From an uncultured Oscillospiraceae bacterium (GTDB lineage Bacteria > Bacillota > Clostridia > Oscillospirales > Acutalibacteraceae), in assembly GCA_900544515.1 (NCBI GenBank), contig UQVI01000082.1:1-8425 (forward strand): 8,425 bases of DNA, given 5' to 3'. Both the position numbers and the translations under genes were made by a program. A model generated the notes under the pieces. That model did no database searches, was not told where the DNA came from, and saw nothing but the letters and a program-made list of their open reading frames with translations. Below, piece after piece: positions 1 to 5,932 of the stretch (position 1 is the first letter of the stretch; the number at the start of each line of letters is the position of its first letter).

Positions 1-48
1 CGAGATTCGCCTTAGTCTCGTGGGCTCGGAGATGTGTATAAGAGACAG
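1..48. other. Nextera i7 sequencing adapter (artefact)
   Basis: This stretch is synthetic. Bases 1-6 (CGAGAT) are the last six of the Illumina P7 oligo. Bases 7-14 (TCGCCTTA) match the i7 index N701 as written in the adapter. Bases 15-29 are the Nextera read-2 linker, and 30-48 are the 19-bp Tn5 mosaic end used in tagmentation (AGATGTGTATAAGAGACAG). Genomic sequence starts at 49, in the middle of mreB. The block should be trimmed and not read as a Tn5 insertion, because no transposon sequence follows it. Confidence 0.98.
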
Positions 49-506
49 GCATAAAGGTAGGCGGTGATGCCCTTGATGAGGCGATTATTAATTATCTTAA
101 GAGAGAGCACGAGCTCCTCGTCGGCACAAACACAGCTGAAGATATCAAGCTTAAAATCGGCTCTGCTGCACCCTACGACGGTGAGGGTGCTATGGAGGTA
201 CGAGGAAGAAACATTATCAACGGTCTTCCAAAGAGTGCAGAAATTACATCCGAAGAAATAAGAGATGTTTTATCTGCCCCTGTTTCTCAGATTATTTCCG
301 CAATTAAGGAAACACTTGAGGTGACTCTCCCTGAGCTTGCAGCGGATATCATAGATAAGGGTATTTACCTCACAGGCGGCTCAAGCCAGCTCAGAGGACT
401 TGCAGATCTCATTTCAGAGGAAACAAAAATTGCAGTACATATTCCGGAAAATCCTACGGACTGCGTTGCAATCGGAACATCAATTAAACTCAGAAGGGCA
501 GTATAA
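49..506 (+). CDS. mreB: Rod shape-determining protein MreB, 3' part
   Basis: This is the C-terminal 151 residues of MreB, the actin-like ATPase that forms membrane-bound filaments and positions elongation-phase wall synthesis. The frame reads from base 51 with IKVGGDALDEAIINYL, the start of a conserved MreB segment. It continues through an MEVRGRN motif (from 192), an EVTLPELAADI segment and the nucleotide-site LTGGSSQLRG near 369-398, and ends CVAIGTSIKLRRAV. The family is usually about 330-345 residues, so roughly half is missing because the sequence ends at an adapter; this is not a biological truncation. The ATG at 192 is internal and not the start. The usual third glycine of TGGG is Ser here. 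MreC follows 3 nt after the stop, as in the standard mreBCD operon. Confidence 0.96.
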
Positions 507-509
507 AAG

Positions 510-1358
510 ATGAAAAAGCTTTTTAAAAGCAGTCGGTTTAAATTAATAGCAGTCATCCTTGCCTTACTGCTTGTCGGTATGTTCATATGCGCAGCCAATG
601 GTCACGGTGAAACAGCACAGTCCAGCATTATAGGAACACTTTTCACCCCTGCCCATTGGGTAGCTGCAAAGCTTTCCGACGGCATTGACAAAATATCTGA
701 CAATGCAAAGGGTAATGCACAATACGAGCAGAAAATTGACGAGCTGCAGAAGGAGTTGGGTGAGCTTCAGGATCAGCTTGCCGATTATGATAATCTTAAG
801 TCACAGAATGAACTTTATAAGGATGCACTTGAGCTTAAAGAGGATAATCCTGATTTCAAATACACACAGGCATCCGTTATCGGACGTGACAGTGCAAATC
901 CTTACTGCTCCTTTACAATCAGCAAGGGAAGCGTAAATGGTATAAAGGACGGCGATGCCGTGCTTTACGGAAAATACCTTGTGGGTGTTATAAAAAAAGC
1001 TTATCCAACCTACAGTGTTGTAAGCTCGATTATAGACCCTGACTTCAGCGTTTCCGCATATGATGTCAATACAAAGGAGCTCAGCTATGTAACAGGTGAC
1101 GCGCAGATTGCTAAGGACGGATACTGTAAATTTGAAAATCTTGACGCAACAACAAAAATTTCATACGGCTCAATCATTGCCACAGCAGGTATCAGCTCCA
1201 CGATGCCGAAAGGCATCATCATCGGAACGGTAAGGGATATCAATGATGAGACTACAAATATATCCACCTATGCCGTTGTTGAACCGGGAACGAGTATTGA
1301 AAATCTGGACAACTGTCTGGTACTGACAGGCTTTACTGCAGAAAGTGAGGCTGACTGA
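510..1358 (+). CDS. mreC: Rod shape-determining protein MreC
   Basis: MreC is a single-pass membrane protein of the elongasome. Its extracytoplasmic beta domain contacts PBP2 and is thought to switch it to an active state. The 282-residue protein has a basic N-terminus, one membrane segment at about residues 12-29, and a Glu/Gln/Leu-rich coiled coil at about 67-112. The MreC beta-barrel region spans about 118-275, with the typical GRDSANPYCSFTISKG and KGSVNGIKDGDAV stretches and an ATAGISSTMPKGIIIG motif near 225-239. Length is normal. The ATG lies 3 nt after the mreB stop, and an AAGGG ribosome site sits inside the end of mreB, implying coupled translation. The stop overlaps the mreD start. 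Identification rests on motifs and on position between mreB and mreD. Confidence 0.96.
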   Translation: MKKLFKSSRFKLIAVILALLLVGMFICAANGHGETAQSSIIGTLFTPAHWVAAKLSDGIDKISDNAKGNAQYEQKIDELQKELGELQDQLADYDNLKSQNELYKDALELKEDNPDFKYTQASVIGRDSANPYCSFTISKGSVNGIKDGDAVLYGKYLVGVIKKAYPTYSVVSSIIDPDFSVSAYDVNTKELSYVTGDAQIAKDGYCKFENLDATTKISYGSIIATAGISSTMPKGIIIGTVRDINDETTNISTYAVVEPGTSIENLDNCLVLTGFTAESEAD

Positions 1359-1888
1359 TGGAGCTGACGAGAAAGCAGAAAGCCACCAAATATTTTTTCT
1401 ATTGTCTGATGATTATAGCTGCTGACCTGCTGCAGAACACACCGGGACTGTTCCCTCAGATTTTCGGTGCAAGATGCTTGCTGCTTATTCCGATTGCAAT
1501 TATTCTGACAATCGGTGAAGATGCATTTGTTGGAACACTGTTCGGTCTGTTCGCAGGCCTGCTATGGGATTTAACAGGTGCTGTTCATCTTGGATTCAAC
1601 TGCATATTCATTGCAGTGATATGCTTTTTATCCTGTGCGTTTGTAAACTTTATTGCACGAGATACTCTTATAACAAATATATTTTCGTCAGCTATCGCAA
1701 TTGCTTTATACTGCTTGCTGTACTGGCTGTTATTCATAATCATAAAAGGTGTTGACGGCGGAGAAATGACTCTTTTTTCATTCTATATTCCGTGTGCCGT
1801 TTATACCATTGCGGTTACGCCGCTTCTTTGGCTGATTATCAGACCGTTAAAAATGAAACTGAACCACGAAACAAAACACGATTTCTAA
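1358..1888 (+). CDS. mreD: Rod shape-determining protein MreD
   Basis: MreD is a polytopic inner-membrane partner of MreC in the cell-elongation complex. The 176-residue product is highly hydrophobic. About six membrane segments can be read at residues 11-25, 39-53, 56-70, 78-99, 106-129 and 140-162. The GLFAGLLWDLTGAVHLG stretch at about 63-79 matches the conserved glycine/aspartate motif of MreD. The start ATG shares its A with the TGA stop of mreC (TGATG). A GTGAGG ribosome site lies inside the mreC end, 7 nt upstream, so translation is probably coupled. MreD sequences diverge strongly, so the call rests on length, topology, that motif and its place between mreC and mrdA. Confidence 0.92.
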   Translation: MELTRKQKATKYFFYCLMIIAADLLQNTPGLFPQIFGARCLLLIPIAIILTIGEDAFVGTLFGLFAGLLWDLTGAVHLGFNCIFIAVICFLSCAFVNFIARDTLITNIFSSAIAIALYCLLYWLLFIIIKGVDGGEMTLFSFYIPCAVYTIAVTPLLWLIIRPLKMKLNHETKHDF

Positions 1889-1898
1889 CGAATAAAAC

Positions 1899-1905
1899 AA
1901 GGAGG
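1899..1905 (+). promoter_or_regulatory. Ribosome binding site fixing the GTG start of mrdA
   Basis: AAGGAGG lies 8 nt before a GTG at 1914. No ATG occurs in this frame until codon 141, far beyond the membrane anchor. The strong Shine-Dalgarno and the need for the N-terminal anchor therefore both select the GTG start. Confidence 0.85.
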
Positions 1906-1913
1906 CCTGCAAA

Positions 1914-3941
1914 GTGAAATTAAGATATAAAAGCAGCAGAAGTACAATTTCTCTTGTACTGATTATTGCAATCGTATTGGGCTTTGCAATTGACCTCTAC
2001 AAAATTCAGATTCGTGATAACGAATATTACACAAAGCAGAACAACACGGTTGACACATACATCGTTCCTATCGAAGCGGCACGCGGTGAGATTGTTGACA
2101 GAAACGGCAACTCCCTTGTTACAAACCGTCAGGGAAATTCCATTATTTTGAATGCCGTTTATTTTCCGTCTGTTAAGAACAACAAGCAGCGTAATGAAAT
2201 CATATACAATCTGATAAAGCTGTTTGAATCAAACGACGAGGAATTTGCGCAGAACCTTCCCCTTGAATACGATAAATCAGGTAATATCAAATTTAAAAAA
2301 GACGGCCAAAACATTGAACAGGATATTGAAACCATGAAGAGTGCTGATATGCTGAATCTTCAGCATTATGCCACTGCACAAAACTGTTACGATGCAGTTA
2401 TGGAAAAATATGAAATTGAGGGCTACGATAAGATAACGGCGCTTAAAATCGGCAACATCAGATACGAGCTTACAAGACTTCTTTTTTCATATGAAAATCC
2501 GGTTACCATTGCCGATGATGTCAGCGATGAAACGGTTGCAAAAATAAAAGAGGACAAGAACACCTATCTTGGTGCTGATGTTCAGGTTGTAGCCTACAGA
2601 GAATATGTTGACGGATCTATTGCCCCCCACATACTCGGCACTGTCAGAAAAATCAATGCTGAGGAATATGAAGAAAAAAAAGATGACGGATATAACATCA
2701 CCGACCAGATTGGTGAATCCGGAATCGAGCAGGCAATGGAAAGCCAGCTCAAGGGAACACCCGGTGAGCTTACAATTACGGTTGACAAGGACGGTAACAT
2801 TACCGAAGAGGTTACAAAAAAGCCGATTCAGGGAAACACAGTTGTACTCACCATTGACCGCGACCTGCAGGTCATTGCACAAAACAAGCTGAAAGAGGTT
2901 TGCGACAAGGTTGACTCCTTATCCTCTGCAGGTGCAGTCGTTGTTGAGGACTGCAACAATGGTGAAATTCTTGCTGCAGCATCTTATCCGACCTATAATC
3001 TGAATGATTATTATGATAAATACGACCAGCTTTCAAAGAATTCAAGGAACCCGCTCTGGAGCAGATTTGCACTTGGTACATACGCACCCGGTTCAACCTT
3101 CAAACCTGTAACAGCAGCTGCGGCTCTTGAAGCAGGCACGATTAACTCAGATACCACATATGTCTGTGAGGGTACAAAGGAGTTTTATGGACAACCCTTC
3201 AAATGTCTGCATGGCAATGCACACGGTACAGAGAATGTACGATTAGCCCTTAAGGATTCCTGCAATATGTTCTTCTACAACACTGCACTGGATACAGGCA
3301 TTGACAAGATTGACGAATATGCAACCGCTTTTGGATTGGGACAAAAAACAGGTATTGAAATTGCCGAATCATCAGGCATTCTTTCATCCCCTGACAACAG
3401 AGAAAATGCAGGCGGTATATGGCGAATCGGTGATACTATGCTTACAGCTATCGGTATGAGTGACAATCTGTTCACTCCCCTGCAGCTTGCAAACTACTGC
3501 TCAACCCTCGCAAACGGCGGAACAAGATATGAGGTTCACCTTGTAAAATCCGTTATTGAGGCTTCAAGCGGCATTGTTAATGATAAAAACAAAAATGCTG
3601 TTGATACAATGGACTTAAGTCAGAATACCCTTGACAACATATATCAGGGTATGCGAATGGTTGCTACAAGCGGCGGACCGAGCCTGATCTATGACCAGCT
3701 CAGCACAAACGTTGCCTGCAAGACAGGTACATCAGAAGTTATTGTAAACGGAGTGAAAAGAAATAATGGTTTCTTGATAACCTATGCTCCGTACGAAAAG
3801 CCTGAAATCGCAATTTCATCCGTTGTTGAGCTTGCCGGCTCAGGTAGTGAGACTGCCGAAATGACAGCTGAAATCATTAAATACTGGTATCAGAACAATA
3901 CGGATGCTAAAAACAACCAAAAAACAGGCACTTTGCTTTAA
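1914..3941 (+). CDS. mrdA: Penicillin-binding protein 2 (elongation-specific transpeptidase)
   Basis: This is a class B penicillin-binding protein, the D,D-transpeptidase that cross-links peptidoglycan during cell elongation, normally working with the RodA glycosyltransferase. The 675-residue protein has a short basic N-terminus and one membrane anchor at about residues 11-29. A pedestal/dimerisation domain follows at about 48-290, with AARGEIVDRNG at 55-65 and PHILGTV at 238-244. The transpeptidase domain spans about 308-660. Active-site motifs are all present: STFK at 394-397 with nucleophile Ser394, SCN at 449-451 and KTGT at 603-606. It starts at GTG, 25 nt after mreD. Position directly after mreBCD favours PBP2 over the divisome enzymes FtsI/SpoVD, and no PASTA domain is seen. 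No rodA follows. The enzyme should be catalytically competent. Confidence 0.95.
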   Translation: MKLRYKSSRSTISLVLIIAIVLGFAIDLYKIQIRDNEYYTKQNNTVDTYIVPIEAARGEIVDRNGNSLVTNRQGNSIILNAVYFPSVKNNKQRNEIIYNLIKLFESNDEEFAQNLPLEYDKSGNIKFKKDGQNIEQDIETMKSADMLNLQHYATAQNCYDAVMEKYEIEGYDKITALKIGNIRYELTRLLFSYENPVTIADDVSDETVAKIKEDKNTYLGADVQVVAYREYVDGSIAPHILGTVRKINAEEYEEKKDDGYNITDQIGESGIEQAMESQLKGTPGELTITVDKDGNITEEVTKKPIQGNTVVLTIDRDLQVIAQNKLKEVCDKVDSLSSAGAVVVEDCNNGEILAAASYPTYNLNDYYDKYDQLSKNSRNPLWSRFALGTYAPGSTFKPVTAAAALEAGTINSDTTYVCEGTKEFYGQPFKCLHGNAHGTENVRLALKDSCNMFFYNTALDTGIDKIDEYATAFGLGQKTGIEIAESSGILSSPDNRENAGGIWRIGDTMLTAIGMSDNLFTPLQLANYCSTLANGGTRYEVHLVKSVIEASSGIVNDKNKNAVDTMDLSQNTLDNIYQGMRMVATSGGPSLIYDQLSTNVACKTGTSEVIVNGVKRNNGFLITYAPYEKPEIAISSVVELAGSGSETAEMTAEIIKYWYQNNTDAKNNQKTGTLL

Positions 3942-3952
3942 AATAATAATTA

Positions 3953-3992
3953 TTAATATATTGAACACTTAAAAGAATTATGTTAATATATT
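3953..3992. repeat. Pair of 10-bp direct repeats flanking the candidate promoter
   Basis: TTAATATATT occurs exactly at 3953-3962 and again at 3983-3992, start to start 30 bp, close to three helical turns. The first copy runs into the candidate -35 and the second covers the candidate -10. It could be an operator pair, or simply low-complexity AT sequence. Confidence 0.35.
3961..3989 (+). promoter_or_regulatory. Candidate sigma-A promoter for mgsA
   Basis: TTGAAC (3961-3966), a 17-nt spacer, then TAATAT (3984-3989) preceded by TGT, an extended -10 feature. Each hexamer matches the consensus at four of six positions. It lies about 70 nt before the mgsA start in a very AT-rich gap of 117 nt. AT-rich DNA gives chance matches easily, so this is a candidate only. 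No terminator-like hairpin separates it from mrdA. Confidence 0.4.
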
Positions 3993-4058
3993 AGTCAAAT
4001 ACAGAAAAACCGGCATTCATTTGTCTTACACTATTTTTATTAATTATGGAGGTAATGT

Positions 4059-4475
4059 ATGAATATTGCACTTATTGCACACGACGCAAAAAAAGAACTT
4101 CTCGTTCAGTTTTGCATAGCGTATTGCGGCATAATCAGCCGACACGATGTATGTGCTACAGGTACAACAGGCAAGCTTGTATCTGAAGCAACAGGACTAA
4201 GAATAAATTGTTTTCTTTCAGGCAGTCAGGGCGGCGGACAGCAGATTGCAAGCCGAATTGCTTGTAATGAAATAGATTTACTTATCTTCTTCCGTGATCC
4301 CCTGTCACCTAAACCACATGAACCAAATGACCACGATTTGCTCAGGCTCTGCGACGTTCATAATATTCCGTTTGCAACAAATATTGCAACTGCCGAAGCA
4401 CTTATACGAGGTGTTGAACGCGGTGACTTTGAATGGAGAGAAATTGTAAATCCGAGATATAATCCATCAAGGTAA
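4059..4475 (+). CDS. mgsA: Methylglyoxal synthase homologue with altered active site
   Basis: The family converts dihydroxyacetone phosphate to methylglyoxal and phosphate, a bypass of lower glycolysis in the cytosol. The 138-residue protein is close to the Bacillus enzyme in length and aligns end to end: AHD at 7-9, the phosphate-binding ATGTTGKLVSEATG at 33-46, FFRDPL at 77-82, KPHEP at 85-89 and ATNIATAE at 106-113. By my alignment, E. coli His19, Asp91 and His98 correspond to His8, Asp80 and His87. Catalytic-base Asp71 (in GGDQQ) is Gly60 here (GGGQQ, codon GGA at 4236-4238), and Asp101 is Asn90. Activity is therefore doubtful although the fold looks intact. A GGAGGT ribosome site at 4048-4053 lies 5 nt upstream of the ATG. 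It is separated by gaps from mrdA and hisS and may be transcribed from its own promoter. Confidence 0.88.
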   Translation: MNIALIAHDAKKELLVQFCIAYCGIISRHDVCATGTTGKLVSEATGLRINCFLSGSQGGGQQIASRIACNEIDLLIFFRDPLSPKPHEPNDHDLLRLCDVHNIPFATNIATAEALIRGVERGDFEWREIVNPRYNPSR

Positions 4476-4495
4476 ATACACTTAAATAAAAAACA

Positions 4496-4531
4496 GGGTG
4501 ATGCAGGTAAAACAAAATTACAGCCTCACCC
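4496..4531 (+). promoter_or_regulatory. Imperfect hairpin upstream of hisS, possible attenuator or weak terminator
   Basis: GGGTGA (4496-4501) pairs with TCACCC (4526-4531). Inside, GC (4503-4504) pairs with GC (4523-4524) and GTAA (4507-4510) with TTAC (4518-4521), around the loop AACAAAA. A T-containing but broken tract (GCTTTATTGATTTT) follows. This could end mgsA transcripts partially or control entry into hisS-aspS. The helix has mismatches and the U-run is poor, so function is uncertain. Confidence 0.35.
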
Positions 4532-4568
4532 GCTTTATTGATTTTACACGTTTAATTGGAGGTGCGTT

Positions 4569-5918
4569 ATGGCACTTGTTACAAAAGCTATTAAAGGAAC
4601 AAAGGATGTGCTGCCTAAGGAGGTACACAAGAATCAGTATATCGAGGCAACTGCACTTGATATTGCTGAAAAATTCGGATATAAGGAAATCCGAACACCG
4701 ATGTTTGAACATACAGAATTATTCCAGCGCGGTGTCGGTGATACAACAGATGTTGTTCAGAAGGAAATGTATACCTTTGATGATAAGGGCGGACGCTCAA
4801 TAACACTCAGACCTGAGGGCACTGCAGGCGCAGTAAGATCTTATCTTGAAAATGGACTTTGCAACGAAGCATTGCCGCAGAAGGTTTGCTACGTAGGTCC
4901 CTGCTTCAGATACGAAAAACCACAGGCAGGAAGACTCAGAGAATTTCACCAGTTTGGTGTGGAATGCTTCGGAACAGCATCACCTTTGGCAGATGCTGAG
5001 CTTATCTCTCTCGGAAAATCCATTTTCGATACGCTGGAAGTAAAGGATATCAGCCTTGAAATCAATTCAATAGGCTGTCCAACCTGCCGTGCAGAATATC
5101 ACAAGGCACTCAAGGAATATTTTTCTTCAAGAAAAGATGAGCTTTGTGACACCTGCCGTGACAGACTTGACAGAAATCCGATGCGTATACTTGACTGCAA
5201 AAGCCCTGTATGCTCAGAAATTGCAAAGGATGCCCCTGTTGTTACAGATTATCTTTGTGAGGAATGCGATAAGCATTTCAAAAAGGTACAGGAGTACCTT
5301 AAGGCGATGAATATCGAATACACAATCAATCCTAAAATTGTAAGAGGACTTGATTATTATACCAAAACCGTTTTTGAGTTCATATCAAATTCAATCGGTG
5401 CACAGGGCACTGTTGCCGGCGGCGGACGCTACGACGGACTTGTGGATGAGCTTGGCGGACAGAAAACACCTTCACTGGGCTTCGCAATGGGACTTGAACG
5501 TCTTATGATGCTTATGGATGCACAGAATGCACCATTCCCTGATGCAAGTGCACCTGACCTTTTCGTTGTTGCACTTGGTGACAAGGCAACACTCAAGGCT
5601 GTTGAAATCGTCAAGGACATGAGAGCTGAGGGCTTCACCGCATTAATGGACCTCAATCAGCGTTCCATACGCGCGCAGATGAAATATGCTGACAAGCTCG
5701 GTGCAAAATTCAATATCGTTATCGGTGATAATGAGGTTAAAAACGGAACAGCTAAGCTGAAAAATATGAGCACAGGCGAGGAAACCGATATCGCACTTGA
5801 AACCTTTGTAAGCGGATTTTATAACATATCCCTTTCGGAGCAGCTTGCCGATTTGGAAATCAATGGTGAGGAATTTGATTTCGGCTCACTGTTCGGCTTA
5901 AAAAATGAGGAAAACTAA
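4569..5918 (+). CDS. hisS: Histidyl-tRNA synthetase
   Basis: This class II synthetase charges tRNA-His with histidine in the cytosol. The 449-residue protein shows GTKDVLP at 10-16, motif 1 around IRTPMFEHTELF (41-52), TLRPEGTAG at 79-87, and motif 2 FRYEKPQAGRLREFHQFG at 113-130. The histidine-specific signatures are RGLDYYTKTVFEF (259-271) and GGGRYDGL (284-291), followed by motif 3 GFAMGLERL (304-312). The anticodon-binding domain starts near 328. An insertion at about 166-240 carries eight cysteines, including CxxC pairs at 170/173, 193/196 and 230/233, possibly a metal site. The end runs some 25-35 residues past the anticodon domain core. GGAGGT at 4558-4563 sits 5 nt before the ATG. aspS follows after 14 nt. 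Confidence 0.98.
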   Translation: MALVTKAIKGTKDVLPKEVHKNQYIEATALDIAEKFGYKEIRTPMFEHTELFQRGVGDTTDVVQKEMYTFDDKGGRSITLRPEGTAGAVRSYLENGLCNEALPQKVCYVGPCFRYEKPQAGRLREFHQFGVECFGTASPLADAELISLGKSIFDTLEVKDISLEINSIGCPTCRAEYHKALKEYFSSRKDELCDTCRDRLDRNPMRILDCKSPVCSEIAKDAPVVTDYLCEECDKHFKKVQEYLKAMNIEYTINPKIVRGLDYYTKTVFEFISNSIGAQGTVAGGGRYDGLVDELGGQKTPSLGFAMGLERLMMLMDAQNAPFPDASAPDLFVVALGDKATLKAVEIVKDMRAEGFTALMDLNQRSIRAQMKYADKLGAKFNIVIGDNEVKNGTAKLKNMSTGEETDIALETFVSGFYNISLSEQLADLEINGEEFDFGSLFGLKNEEN

Positions 5919-5932
5919 AAGAGGAAAATACA

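Noticed and set aside
30..48. Tn5 mosaic end as a sign of a transposon
   Set aside because: It is joined to the P7 fragment, an i7 index and the Nextera linker, so it comes from library preparation.
192..506. A separate 104-residue gene starting at the ATG at 192
   Set aside because: The frame is open back to the adapter junction and encodes typical MreB sequence upstream, so this ATG is internal.
2487..2882. Minus-strand 131-codon open frame
   Set aside because: It lies opposite the well-conserved mrdA frame, has no family-like sequence and no credible ribosome site; it is an antisense shadow.
3944..3955. AT-only palindrome after mrdA as a terminator
   Set aside because: TAATAATTATTA has no GC pairs and no loop, so it would not form a stable RNA hairpin.
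4491..4510. T-box riboswitch for hisS
   Set aside because: Only AGGGTG fits the T-box consensus, and the gap is too short for Stem I and a specifier loop without lying inside mgsA.
4498..4803. Plus-strand 101-codon open frame spanning the hisS leader
   Set aside because: It runs out of frame through the hisS N-terminus, its ATG lies in the hairpin and lacks a ribosome site, and the product looks like frame-shifted hisS.
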